Part shown: positions 27,893 to 35,851 of the stretch, piece by piece
Layout of the letters: the number at the start of each line of letters is the position of its first letter
Numbering within the stretch: the stretch's first letter is position 1
Origin: Mycobacterium sp.
GTDB lineage: Bacteria > Actinomycetota > Actinomycetes > Mycobacteriales > Mycobacteriaceae
Length of the DNA: 64,000 nucleotides
Assembly: GCA_016197405.1 (NCBI GenBank)
Contig: JACPVR010000022.1
Location: 62,001 to 126,000 of the forward strand
Direction of reading: 5' to 3'
Translations under genes and position numbers: made by a program
Notes under the pieces: model-generated
The model's input: the letters and a program-made list of their open reading frames with translations, nothing else
The model's database searches: none
What the model was told of the DNA's origin: nothing

Positions 27893-28420
27893 CTGCACGT
27901 CCTTTTCATCTGCACCGGGAACATCTGCCGATCGCCTTCGGCTGAGCGGCTCGCCGCCGCCTACGGCGCCAAATTACGGATCCCGGACCTGATTACATCC
28001 AGCGCGGGGACCCGCGCGGTCATCGGACACCCCATTCATCCCGATGCGGCAGTGGTCCTGCAGCGGCTCGGCGGCGACGCGTCGGATTTCGCGGCGCGCC
28101 AGCTCACGCCGAGAATCGCCGCCGACGCCGACCTTGTTCTCACCATGACCCGGGCGCACCGCGACCGGGTGCTGGAACTGGCCCCCAGACAGTTGCGCAA
28201 GACCTTCACGTTGTCCGAAGCCGCACGGCTCGTCACCGAGCACAACGCCGGAAGCGTTGCTGAACTTGCCGAGCTGCGGCCGCGACTCGCCTCACACGAG
28301 CTGAGCGATATCGCAGACCCGATAGGTCAAGACGCAGAGGTCTTCTCGTCTATCGGCACCCAGATCGCCGACCTATTGCCGCCGGTTCTGGAACTGTGCC
28401 GGGGCACTGGACCCGACTGA
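27893..28420 (+). CDS. Low-molecular-weight protein tyrosine phosphatase (Wzb-like)
   Basis: About 175 residues with the active-site loop CTGNICRS at residues 7-14 (Cys7, Arg13) and a DPIGQ segment carrying the general-acid Asp. Family members dephosphorylate BY-kinases of capsule systems, so the kinase at 2091 is the likely substrate. The family normally starts (M)HVLFICTGNICRS. Here the matching codon is CTG 27893, preceded 6 bases upstream by a perfect GAGGAG; there is no ATG, GTG or TTG between it and GTG 27839. A CTG start is therefore proposed. In-frame alternatives are GTG 27839 and the longer frame from 27797. Confidence 0.85.
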   Translation: MHVLFICTGNICRSPSAERLAAAYGAKLRIPDLITSSAGTRAVIGHPIHPDAAVVLQRLGGDASDFAARQLTPRIAADADLVLTMTRAHRDRVLELAPRQLRKTFTLSEAARLVTEHNAGSVAELAELRPRLASHELSDIADPIGQDAEVFSSIGTQIADLLPPVLELCRGTGPD

Positions 28421-28477
28421 CGGCGCCGCTGCCTGCCAACCCCGCACCTGGCTTCGGTGCTGGTAGCCTGCCGGGAA

Positions 28478-29497
28478 ATGCAAGCGCACAGGGATAACTC
28501 GTCGTCCCTGTTCGGGCGGCACGCGCCGATGGCTTTCCTCGCCATGCTGGCACTCGGGTATTGCGTTGTCGCGCTTATCGTCCGGGTCATCCCGCTGTCC
28601 AACGTCTTCGTGCTGTTCATCGTCGTCAGCGCGGCATACGTCCCCGTGCTGGCGGTGATCGGTGTGGCGCTTGCCCTGATGGCGCGCCGCAAGCTGCTGT
28701 CGACAGCGGCGGTGTTGGTGCTGGTGGCGACACTGCTCGTGCAGGTGCCCTGGTACTACTTCGGCCACCCGGTGGACGTGGGCCCGCACACCGAAGTCCG
28801 GGTGCTGTCGGCCAATCTGCGCAAGGGCCGCGCCGATGTGGCATCGATTGTGGGATTGGCCAGGCAGGGCGCCGACGTCATCACCGTCTCGGAGTTGACG
28901 CCCGATATCTTCCGACGCTTCACCGAGGCCGGCATCGACGGCATATTTCCGTACTCATTGCTGTTCCCGGCCCCCGAAGCCGGTGGAATCGGCCTGTGGA
29001 GTCGGTATCCGATCAGCGCGGTATCGCCCACCAAACCCGGGCGGCCGGGCCGCACCGCGGTGCGGCTGCAGATTCCGGGCGTGCGGTACGACCCGTTGGT
29101 GGCCAGCGTGCACATCACATCACCGCTGACGAATTACGGGCGCTCGTTCGGCGATTGGCATACCGCCATCGCCGCTGCCAAGGCCGAGCTGACCGATTTC
29201 GCCGACGCCGCGGGCCCGGGTGCGGTGATCGTCGCGGGCGACTACAACAGCACACCCGATATGCGCCAATTCCGGGACCTGCTCACCAACGGATACCGCG
29301 ATGCCGTCCACCAGACCGGGGCGGGATTCGCCCCGACGTTTCCGTCGCAGACGTGGCATCCGCCCCTGATAACCATCGACCATGTGTTGACCCGGCAGGC
29401 CGTCGCCACATCGATCCGGACGATCTTCGTTCCCGGATCCGATCACCGTGCGCTGCTGGCCTCCATCGCGGTGCCGCTCGACCCGACAGCGTCCTGA
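28478..29497 (+). CDS. Membrane endonuclease/exonuclease/phosphatase-family protein
   Basis: About 339 residues. Three transmembrane helices (roughly 17-40, 44-66 and 72-92) anchor an extracytoplasmic EEP domain beginning VRVLSANLRKGRAD. That domain contains VITVSEL (catalytic Glu), VASVHITSP, IVAGDYNSTPDM (Asp/Asn pair) and a terminal TIDHVL...SDHRALLASI (His). The domain family includes DNases, sphingomyelinases and inositol phosphatases, so the substrate outside the membrane is uncertain. ATG 28478 has CGGGAA upstream. It ends at a bidirectional terminator shared with rplA. Confidence 0.85.
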   Translation: MQAHRDNSSSLFGRHAPMAFLAMLALGYCVVALIVRVIPLSNVFVLFIVVSAAYVPVLAVIGVALALMARRKLLSTAAVLVLVATLLVQVPWYYFGHPVDVGPHTEVRVLSANLRKGRADVASIVGLARQGADVITVSELTPDIFRRFTEAGIDGIFPYSLLFPAPEAGGIGLWSRYPISAVSPTKPGRPGRTAVRLQIPGVRYDPLVASVHITSPLTNYGRSFGDWHTAIAAAKAELTDFADAAGPGAVIVAGDYNSTPDMRQFRDLLTNGYRDAVHQTGAGFAPTFPSQTWHPPLITIDHVLTRQAVATSIRTIFVPGSDHRALLASIAVPLDPTAS

Positions 29498-29521
29498 CAA
29501 CACTGCCCCCACAACGCAGAA

Positions 29522-29547
29522 GCTCCCGCACGCAAGCGTGCGGGAGC
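29522..29547. terminator. Bidirectional hairpin terminator between convergent genes
   Basis: Perfect 10-bp inverted repeat GCTCCCGCAC / GTGCGGGAGC with a 6-base loop, located between the convergent EEP-protein gene and rplA. Short pyrimidine runs flank it on the minus-strand side. It most likely terminates both transcripts. Confidence 0.7.
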
Positions 29548-29564
29548 AACTGGTGAGATCTGGC

Positions 29565-30275
29565 TTATGCCTCTTCGGTGAAGTTCCGGACGACGGCCGG
29601 GTCGACCGGGATGCCGGGGCCGGTGGTCGTCGAGACGGTGACCTTCTTCAGGTACCGGCCCTTCGACGACGACGGCTTGGCCCGCAGGATCTCGTCGAGC
29701 GCGGCGCCGTAGTTCTCCACCAGCTTGGTCTCGTCGAAGGATGCCTTGCCGATCACGAAGTGCAGGTTGGCCTGCTTGTCGACGCGGAAGTTGATCTTGC
29801 CGCCCTTGATGTCGGAGACGGCCTTGGCGACATCGGGAGTCACGGTGCCGGTCTTCGGGTTGGGCATCAGGCCACGGGGGCCGAGCACGCGGGCGATCCG
29901 GCCGACCTTGGCCATCTGATCGGGGGTGGCGATCGCGGCGTCGAAGTCGAGGAATCCGCCCTGGATCTTCTCGATCAGATCGTCGCTGCCGACGACGTCG
30001 GCGCCGGCGGCCAGAGCCTGCTCGGCCTTCTCGCCGACCGCGAATACTGCGACGCGAGCGGTCTTACCGGTGCCGTTGGGCAGGTTCACGGTGCCGCGGA
30101 CCATCTGGTCGGCCTTACGCGGATCCACACCGAGGCGGATCGCGACCTCGACGGTCGCGTCCTGCTTCTTCGAGGAGGTCTCCTTGGCCAGCTTCGCGGC
30201 CTCCAGCGGGGTGTAGAGCTTGGTCTTGTCGACCTTCTCAGCGGCTTCGCGGTACGCCTTGCTGTTCTTGCTCAT
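29565..30275 (-). CDS. rplA: 50S ribosomal protein L1
   Basis: A 236-residue protein with the L1 signatures AIRLGVDPRKADQMVRGTVNLPNGTGK and LGPRGLMPNPKTGTV, of normal length for actinobacteria. It forms the L1 stalk of the large subunit and binds 23S rRNA. It follows rplK in the conserved secE-nusG-rplK-rplA order, but here a 244-bp spacer carrying hairpin repeats separates the two genes, so its expression may be tuned separately. Confidence 0.98.
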   Translation of the reverse strand: MSKNSKAYREAAEKVDKTKLYTPLEAAKLAKETSSKKQDATVEVAIRLGVDPRKADQMVRGTVNLPNGTGKTARVAVFAVGEKAEQALAAGADVVGSDDLIEKIQGGFLDFDAAIATPDQMAKVGRIARVLGPRGLMPNPKTGTVTPDVAKAVSDIKGGKINFRVDKQANLHFVIGKASFDETKLVENYGAALDEILRAKPSSSKGRYLKKVTVSTTTGPGIPVDPAVVRNFTEEA

Positions 30276-30344
30276 TGCATTCCAATCTGTTTCGTTGGTT
30301 GTGGTTCACGGGCCGATGCCAGCCCTCCCACGGATTACTTCGTT

Positions 30345-30384
30345 GAGTGAGAACTCCTGCAGTTGGCTGCGTGAGTTCTCACTC
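30345..30384 (-). repeat. 12-bp perfect hairpin upstream of rplA
   Basis: GAGTGAGAACTC (30345-30356) and GAGTTCTCACTC (30373-30384) form a perfect inverted repeat with a 16-base loop, about 70 bases upstream of the rplA start in the transcript. It has no U-run, so an RNA regulatory or processing element is more likely than a simple terminator. Confidence 0.6.
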
Positions 30385-30396
30385 GGTACTGCTACG

Positions 30397-30472
30397 GACT
30401 GCTTGACCGTGCCTACCGGTCAATCCGTCCGGCGACTACTTGACCGTGCCTACCGGTCAATCCGTCCGGCGA
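30397..30472 (-). repeat. Two tandem 37-bp hairpin repeats in the rplK-rplA spacer
   Basis: Two near-identical 37-bp units (starting at 30397 and 30434) each contain TTGACCG-N7-CGGTCAA, a 7-bp stem with a 7-base loop. The first 15 bases of the second unit, GACTACTTGACCGTG, are also found exactly at 30518-30532, which spans the stop codon end of rplK. The units therefore look like duplications seeded from the rplK 3' end. Confidence 0.75.
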
Positions 30473-30519
30473 GTTCGTCGACTGGGGCTCATGCTTCGCC
30501 CCGCCTCCTCACTCTTGGA

Positions 30520-30948
30520 CTACTTGACCGTGATGCCCATCGAGCGCGCGGTGCCGGCGATGATCTTGGCGGCCGCGTCGATGTCGTTGGCGTTGAGATC
30601 TTCCTTCTTGGTCTCGGCGATCTCGCGGACCTGATCCCAGGTCACCGTGGCGACCTTGGTCTTGTGCGGCTCGCCGGAACCCTTGGCGACGCCGGCAGCC
30701 TTGAGCAGCATCCGGGCGGCGGGCGGGGTCTTCAGCGCGAACGTGAAGCTGCGGTCCTCGTAGACGGTGATCTCCACGGGGATGACGTTGCCGCGCTGCG
30801 ACTCGGTCGCGGCGTTGTACGCCTTGCAGAACTCCATGATGTTCACGCCATGCTGGCCGAGCGCAGGGCCGACCGGCGGGGCGGGATTGGCCTGCCCGGC
30901 CTGGATCTGCAGCTTGATCAGCCCGGTGACCTTCTTCTTCGGGGCCAT
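30520..30948 (-). CDS. rplK: 50S ribosomal protein L11
   Basis: A 142-residue protein starting MAPKKKVTGLIKLQIQAGQA, with PPVGPALGQHGVNIMEFCK and the C-terminal GTARSMGI rRNA-binding signature of L11. It forms the GTPase-associated centre with 23S rRNA. It lies 47 bp downstream of nusG in the conserved operon. It is followed by hairpin repeats that share 15 bases with its own 3' end. Confidence 0.98.
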   Translation of the reverse strand: MAPKKKVTGLIKLQIQAGQANPAPPVGPALGQHGVNIMEFCKAYNAATESQRGNVIPVEITVYEDRSFTFALKTPPAARMLLKAAGVAKGSGEPHKTKVATVTWDQVREIAETKKEDLNANDIDAAAKIIAGTARSMGITVK

Positions 30949-30995
30949 GAGTGTTCGGTCCTATCCTTCTAGTCTTTGTTGCTGTTCGGGGTTCT

Positions 30996-31763
30996 CTAGA
31001 TCTTGGCGACCTGGGTGAAGGTCAGCTCGACGGGCGTTTCACGACCGAAGATCGACACCAGCACCTTGAGCTTCTGCTGTTCTGCGTTGACCTCGCTGAT
31101 CGACGCGGGCAGCGTGGCGAACGGACCGTCCATGACGGTGACGGACTCGCCGACCTCGTAATCGACCAGGATCTCCGGGCGCTCCAGGGTGGCCTCGCTG
31201 GAGGCGCCGGAAGCGGCGGCGGTCGACTTGGCGGCCTTCTTCGCCGCGCCCTGCGGGAGCAGGAACTTCACGACGTCGTCCAGCGACAGCGAGGTGGGGC
31301 GCGAGGTCGCGCCGACGAAACCGGTGACACCCGGGGTGTTGCGCACCGCCGACCACGAATCGTCGGTCAGATCCATGCGCACCAGGATGTAGCCCGGCAG
31401 AACCTTGCGGTTGACCTGCTTGCGCTGGCCGTTCTTGATCTCGGTGACCTCTTCGGTGGGGACTTCCACCTGGAAGATGTAGTCACCGACATCGAGGTTC
31501 TGCACGCGGGTCTCGAGGTTGGCCTTCACCTTGTTCTCGTAGCCGGCGTAGGAGTGGATGACATACCAGTCGCCCGGCTTGCTGCGCAGTTCCCGCTTGA
31601 GCGCGACCGCGGGGTCGAGCTCCTCGTCGGATTCCTCGGCAGGCGCGGCCACTGCTTCGGCGGTGGTCTCCTCGACCGACGCCTCCGCCTCGGTGCCCTG
31701 CGGCTCCTCGGCGATCACATCGACCGACTCACCCGCGGGCGATTCGCCCTCGAAGCTTGTCAC
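30996..31763 (-). CDS. nusG: Transcription termination/antitermination protein NusG
   Basis: A 255-residue NusG. Residues 1-75 are an acidic, Ala/Glu-rich extension typical of actinobacterial NusG. The NGN domain begins WYVIHSYAGYENKVKANLE, with LPGYILVRM, and the C-terminal KOW domain has YEVGESVTVMDGPFA. The protein binds RNA polymerase, affects pausing and Rho termination, and couples to the ribosome. It is 43 bp downstream of secE. Confidence 0.97.
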   Translation of the reverse strand: MTSFEGESPAGESVDVIAEEPQGTEAEASVEETTAEAVAAPAEESDEELDPAVALKRELRSKPGDWYVIHSYAGYENKVKANLETRVQNLDVGDYIFQVEVPTEEVTEIKNGQRKQVNRKVLPGYILVRMDLTDDSWSAVRNTPGVTGFVGATSRPTSLSLDDVVKFLLPQGAAKKAAKSTAAASGASSEATLERPEILVDYEVGESVTVMDGPFATLPASISEVNAEQQKLKVLVSIFGRETPVELTFTQVAKI

Positions 31764-31806
31764 GGTTGTCAGTCCTCTCTTGGATATCTATGTAGCGGTG
31801 CTGGGG

Positions 31807-32247
31807 CTAGCCGAAAACCCACAACACCAGCTTGGCCAGGCCCAGGTCGACCCCGCCGATCAGCGCCACCATGAAGGCCAGGAACACCAGCACGACGGTG
31901 GTGTAGCTGACCATCTGCTTGCGGTTCGGCCAGATGACCTTGCGCAGCTCGGCGACGACCTGCTTGAGGTAGTTGAAGACGAACGCGATCGGGTTGCGCG
32001 AGGCGCCCGATGCGGCCTTCTTCTTCGGTGCCTTGACCTTGCCGCCCTTGTCAGCGGCCGACGCGTCTTCGGTGTCCTCGGTGTCGTCTTTGACGACGTC
32101 GTCCACGACGGCGGTGCCTGCCAGCGCGCGCTGCCGCGAACGCTTGCCGGTCGGGCGCGGAGGCGTCACCGCATCGCGTCGGTCGTCGGCGTCCTGGACA
32201 GCGCCGTCGGCGGCGTCGCCGTCAACACTGTCGCGCTCGTCGCTCAC
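31807..32247 (-). CDS. secE: Preprotein translocase subunit SecE
   Basis: About 146 residues. A long charged, low-complexity N-terminal part precedes the SecE domain NPIAFVFNYLKQVVAELRKVIWPNRKQM and one transmembrane helix (about 113-135), as in other mycobacterial SecE proteins. It stabilises SecY in the translocon. GTG 32247 is used because AAGGAG lies 6 bases upstream; the longer frame to 32310 is not supported. It follows tRNA-Trp by about 80 bp. Confidence 0.93.
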   Translation of the reverse strand: MSDERDSVDGDAADGAVQDADDRRDAVTPPRPTGKRSRQRALAGTAVVDDVVKDDTEDTEDASAADKGGKVKAPKKKAASGASRNPIAFVFNYLKQVVAELRKVIWPNRKQMVSYTTVVLVFLAFMVALIGGVDLGLAKLVLWVFG

Positions 32248-32327
32248 CGCGCGCTCCTTCGTCCTGTTCGGTCTCTTCGGTCCATGGTCGACACTTTTCA
32301 GTGTCCACATGGGTGTATTCAGTTGAG

Positions 32328-32400
<73 letters not shown>

Positions 32401-32570
32401 TTGGGTAGTTCCCCGGCACTCCCCGCCTTCGCACGCTCAGGCTTCGTCATCGCCGGTTGGAGGCCTCACATGACTCGCGCGCCCCCCGATCGGTCGCGAA
32501 CCGCCGGACAGCGCGCTTGTACTGGGAGAAACCCCAATGTCCGAGTGTACATCGGTGGATCTGGGATCTA

Positions 32571-33074
32571 CTAATCCGCCGCCCTGCTGATCTGACCGGT
32601 CTCGGCATCGAACTTGAGCTTCGCCGAGGTCTCCCCCTGCTGCCCCATCAGCGTGGTGAACGCCTCCAGAACCAAATCGCCGTCGCCATTGGTCAGGACG
32701 TTCTTGGTGACGACGATATCGGCGCCGAACCGCTCGTTGACCGAGACGACTTCGAACCGCGCATAGAGCCGGTCACCGACGCGGATCGGCAGATGGTAGA
32801 GAAATTGCTGATCGACCTGGACGATCTGCATGGTCTCGAAACCAACGTCGACCCGGCGGAAAAATTCCTGCTGCACCACCAGCGCGATGGTCGAAACGAA
32901 TGTCAGCGGGGCCAGCAGCGAGTCGTAACCCAGCTCGGCGGCCGCGTCCTCCTTGAAGAACGACGCATCATCGTTTTTCACCGCGCGCGCATACTCACGG
33001 ACCTTCTCGCGGCCCACGACGAAGAAGTCCGGGTACTCGAAGGTCAGACCCCGGATGTCGGTTTTGAGTGCCAT
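32571..33074 (-). CDS. hadC: (3R)-hydroxyacyl-ACP dehydratase subunit HadC
   Basis: A 167-residue hotdog-fold protein of the MaoC-like type, with the N-terminal FEYPDFFVVGREKVREYARAV and SFFKEDAAAELGYDSLLAPLTF segments shared with HadA. HadC pairs with the catalytic HadB in the FAS-II dehydratase that extends meromycolate chains. It lacks the His/Asp hydratase motif seen in HadB, as expected for the partner subunit. It lies 3 bp downstream of hadB and is the last gene of hadA-hadB-hadC. Confidence 0.95.
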   Translation of the reverse strand: MALKTDIRGLTFEYPDFFVVGREKVREYARAVKNDDASFFKEDAAAELGYDSLLAPLTFVSTIALVVQQEFFRRVDVGFETMQIVQVDQQFLYHLPIRVGDRLYARFEVVSVNERFGADIVVTKNVLTNGDGDLVLEAFTTLMGQQGETSAKLKFDAETGQISRAAD

Positions 33075-33077
33075 CCG

Positions 33078-33506
33078 CTAGGCCAATTTCGCGGTGGCAA
33101 CCGCGCGGCCGAAGATCTTCTTGCCACCGGTCGTCGCGGTGATGGCGATGGTGACCGTCTTGGTCTCGGGTTCGGCGGACTTGACCCGACCGCTGAAGAC
33201 GATCTCGGCACCCTTGCCGTCATTGGGCACCGGCACCACAGCGGTGAAGCGCACGTTGTACTCGGTGACCGCGCCGGGATCGCCGACCCAGGACGTGACG
33301 AAACCGCCGCCGAGGCCCATGGTGAGCATGCCGTGGGCGATGGCCGTGTCCAGCCCCACCATCTGGGCGATCTCGTCGTCCCAGTGGATGGGGTTGAGGT
33401 CGCCGGAAACGCCGGCGTAGTTCACCAGATCCTGACGGGTCAGACCGACGACCCGCTCCGGCAACTCGTCGCCGACCTTGACCGAACTGAACTCACGCAG
33501 AGCCAT
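33078..33506 (-). CDS. hadB: (3R)-hydroxyacyl-ACP dehydratase subunit HadB
   Basis: A 142-residue hotdog protein with the full hydratase-2 motif YAGVSGDLNPIHWDDE...GLDTAIAHGML that carries the catalytic Asp and His. It is the catalytic subunit of both HadAB and HadBC in mycolic acid synthesis. ATG 33506 gives the normal MALREFSSV start and overlaps the 3' end of hadA by 14 bp, so translation is probably coupled. The frame is open to 33548, but that would extend further into hadA. Confidence 0.96.
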   Translation of the reverse strand: MALREFSSVKVGDELPERVVGLTRQDLVNYAGVSGDLNPIHWDDEIAQMVGLDTAIAHGMLTMGLGGGFVTSWVGDPGAVTEYNVRFTAVVPVPNDGKGAEIVFSGRVKSAEPETKTVTIAITATTGGKKIFGRAVATAKLA

Positions 33507-33972
33507 CGTTGAAGCCACTCTCTCCGTTGTCTTCGCTACGCCCCGCAAGGGTGGTGTAGGTTTCCTGCACTAATTCACCGTCTTGATTGGTGATGAGGTT
33601 CTTGGTGACGATGATGTCGGTGCCGTGCGCCTGCCTGACGGAATGCACGTAGACATCGCAGTACAGCTCGTCGCCGACCTGGATCGGTAGCAGGAATTTG
33701 AGCTCCTGGTCGACCTGGACGATCTTCGCGTCCGTGATCCCGATATTGGCTTCTTCGAAGAATTGCCGCTGGGCCTTGTACCCGAATACCGAGATGAACG
33801 TCAGCGGCGCAACCAGCCCCTTATAACCGAGGTCGCCGGCGGCGTCATCAGAGAAAAACGACGCATCGTCGTTCTTGATCGCAGTGGCGTATTCGCGGAT
33901 TTTCTCGCGCTCGACCACGTAATGGTCGGGGTAGCGATAGTGCATCCCGACGATATCTCCGGACAGGGCCAC
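33493..33972 (-). CDS. hadA: (3R)-hydroxyacyl-ACP dehydratase subunit HadA
   Basis: A 159-residue MaoC-like hotdog protein, with HYRYPDHYVVEREKIREYATAI and SFFSDDAAGDLGYKGLVAPLTF, closely resembling HadC in the same operon. It is the substrate-binding partner of HadB for shorter meromycolate intermediates in FAS-II. In M. tuberculosis this subunit is linked to activation-dependent thiocarbamide drugs (established knowledge). It follows rpmG by 70 bp and overlaps hadB. Confidence 0.96.
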   Translation of the reverse strand: MALSGDIVGMHYRYPDHYVVEREKIREYATAIKNDDASFFSDDAAGDLGYKGLVAPLTFISVFGYKAQRQFFEEANIGITDAKIVQVDQELKFLLPIQVGDELYCDVYVHSVRQAHGTDIIVTKNLITNQDGELVQETYTTLAGRSEDNGESGFNDGSA

Positions 33973-34042
33973 AGGCTCGAACCTACCTAGTCGATGTCAG
34001 CAGGCCGATAGCCGGTCTACCTAAATGGACAAGCAGTGCGCG

Positions 34043-34210
34043 TCAGCGCGACTCGCGGTGGCCCTGGTGCTTGCCGCAGTTCGGGCAGAACTTCTTCAGC
34101 TCGAGACGGTCCGGGTCGTTGCGGCGGTTCTTCTTGGTGATGTAGTTACGGTGCTTGCACACCTCGCATGCCAAGGTGATCTTCGGCCGTACATCTGTAC
34201 TGGAGGCCAC
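34043..34210 (-). CDS. rpmG: 50S ribosomal protein L33
   Basis: A 55-residue protein starting at GTG 34210: ASSTDVRPKITLACEVCKH, then RNYITKKNRRNDPDRLELKK and FCPNCGKHQ. Two CxxC pairs form the zinc ribbon, so this is the zinc-containing (C+) form of L33. The matching gene in M. tuberculosis is rpmG2, also between tRNA-Met and hadA. It is short and was found by reading the minus strand directly. Confidence 0.95.
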   Translation of the reverse strand: MASSTDVRPKITLACEVCKHRNYITKKNRRNDPDRLELKKFCPNCGKHQGHRESR

Positions 34211-34256
34211 GGTAACTGCTCTCTTTCGGGTCTATCAGGTTGCGTTGTCTTGCTTG

Positions 34257-34330
34257 TAGCGGTGGGGGGGCTCGATCCCCCGACCTCACGATTATGAGTC
34301 GTGCGCTCTAACCAGCTGAGCTACACCGCC
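34257..34330 (-). tRNA. metT: tRNA-Met (CAT anticodon, elongator type)
   Basis: A 74-nt cloverleaf on the minus strand. It begins GGCGGTGTAGCTCAGCTGG, with anticodon stem-loop CACGACTCATAATCGTG (anticodon CAT) and a T-arm GGGGGATCGAGCCCCC. The 5' end does not have the CGCGGG start of initiator tRNA, so it is the elongator. Confidence 0.95.
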
Positions 34331-34364
34331 ATGACAGCGCCGCCGCTCGGTACGGCGTCTACCG

Positions 34365-34437
34365 AGCCCCCTAACGGAATCGAACCGTTGACCTTTTCCT
34401 TACCATGGAAACGCTCTACCGACTGAGCTAAGGGGGC
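34365..34437 (-). tRNA. thrT: tRNA-Thr (GGT anticodon)
   Basis: A 73-nt cloverleaf on the minus strand. It begins GCCCCCTTAGCTCAGTCGG, the anticodon loop is ATGGTAA with anticodon GGT, and the T-arm holds GGTTCGATTCC. The acceptor stem GCCCCCT pairs with AGGGGGC. It is the first gene of the tRNA-Thr, tRNA-Met, rpmG, had unit. Confidence 0.95.
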
Positions 34438-34615
34438 GGGTCGTGCACAGGCACACGCGCTGCGTTTTACCGACACCGGGTGAGCCTTAAAGAGGGTACA
34501 GCGTGGTTCGTTTCCGCACCAAACCGCTGGTCACCGGAGGAAGTCTGCGCTGCTCGGTCCACCTCGGCAACCGACCGCCCCGAACGCGGCCCCCGTGCGA
34601 CGACGGCAGTGACGC

Positions 34616-35851
34616 TCAGCCGAGCAGCCAGTCGTTGGGGCTGAACAGCTCGCAGTGCACCCGGGCCGGGTCCACTCCCCGGTCGGCCAGCTGGGCCCGC
34701 ACCGCCTGGACGAAACCGTTGTTGCCACACAGGTAGACCTGTGGGTCGGCGGGCAGCTCGACACCGTCGAGATTCAGCAGTCCCGGATGCGTACCGGCCT
34801 GGCCGGCGGTCACCCCATCGGCGTACCAGACGTCGAGGGTCGCGCCGGGCAGTGCCGCGACCAGTTCGCGCTGACGTTCGCGCAGCGGATGGCTCTGATC
34901 GGCACGGTCGGCGTGCAGCACCCGCACCTCGGTGTCGGCGGCATCGGCCACCAGGGTTTCCAGGATGGCGATCATCGGGGTGATGCCGATACCGGCCGAG
35001 ATGAGCACGACCGGCGCACCGGGCTGCGGGGCGGGCAGATCACCGAACGGGATGGTGACGTCGAGCAGATCGCCCACGCAGACGTTGGACCGGATCCAGT
35101 TCGACACCTCACCTGCCGGATGGGCGTCATCGGCATCCACCGGTTTGACCGCGAAGGTCAGTTGGCCGCTCCCCGGCGCGTTGACCAGGCTGTACTGCCG
35201 CAACTGGCGGGCACCGTCGGGCAATGTCACCCCCACCGAGACATATTGTCCGGCAGCATGATCGGCGAAGTCGCCAGGCACGCTGAGCAGCACGGCACCG
35301 GATGGGTCGTCGACCCGGGCAGTCACCGGAAGCCGTCGGAACACGTCCCCGGCTGCCACCCCCGCCTCGGCGTACAGACCGCGTTCCAGCTCGATGAGAG
35401 TGTCGGCCAGGATCCAGTACACCCGGTCCCACGCCTGTGCCACGTCGTCGGTGACGGTGTCGGCGCCGAGCACGGCCACGATCGCCGCGAACAGATTGTC
35501 GTGCACGATCGGGTACTGCTCAGCGGTGATACCGAGAGATGCGTGCTTGTGTCCGATCCGCGACAACAGCTCAGCCGGATGCGGCAGCGCCGGGTCGACC
35601 AGGTGAGTGGCGAACGTCGCGATCGAGGCGGCCAGCGCCCGCTGCTGAGCGCCCTGCGCCTGGTTGCCACGGTTGAACAGGTTGCGCAGCAGCCCCGGGT
35701 GATTGTCGAACAACCGCCGGTAGAACTCGGTGGTGATCTCGTCGATGTGCGCGCCCACCAGCGGCAGCGTCGCACGGATCAGCTCGGCATGATGTGGCTC
35801 GAGTTCGGTACGGACCTCGACCGGTTGGGGTGCGCTGACGGCTACGTTCAT
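34616..35851 (-). CDS. hmp: Flavohemoprotein nitric oxide dioxygenase
   Basis: A 411-residue globin-reductase fusion. The globin domain (about 10-145) has the heme-proximal His in IGHKHASLGI. The FAD domain has RQYSLVNAP and the NAD domain SAGIGITPMIA and YLCGNNGF. The enzyme oxidises NO to nitrate with NAD(P)H. ATG 35851 follows AAGGAAATCCCC and overlaps the stop of the upstream Rrf2 regulator by 4 bases, which forms a coupled regulator-enzyme unit. The longer frame to 36004 lies inside the regulator gene and is rejected. Confidence 0.94.
   Translation of the reverse strand: MNVAVSAPQPVEVRTELEPHHAELIRATLPLVGAHIDEITTEFYRRLFDNHPGLLRNLFNRGNQAQGAQQRALAASIATFATHLVDPALPHPAELLSRIGHKHASLGITAEQYPIVHDNLFAAIVAVLGADTVTDDVAQAWDRVYWILADTLIELERGLYAEAGVAAGDVFRRLPVTARVDDPSGAVLLSVPGDFADHAAGQYVSVGVTLPDGARQLRQYSLVNAPGSGQLTFAVKPVDADDAHPAGEVSNWIRSNVCVGDLLDVTIPFGDLPAPQPGAPVVLISAGIGITPMIAILETLVADAADTEVRVLHADRADQSHPLRERQRELVAALPGATLDVWYADGVTAGQAGTHPGLLNLDGVELPADPQVYLCGNNGFVQAVRAQLADRGVDPARVHCELFSPNDWLLG

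Noticed and set aside
28561..29556. 331-codon frame overlapping the EEP-domain gene
   Set aside because: Same-strand shadow with Arg-rich translation; the EEP motifs are in the other frame.
30397..30472. CRISPR-like array
   Set aside because: The two 37-bp units are directly tandem with no spacers, and no cas genes are present.
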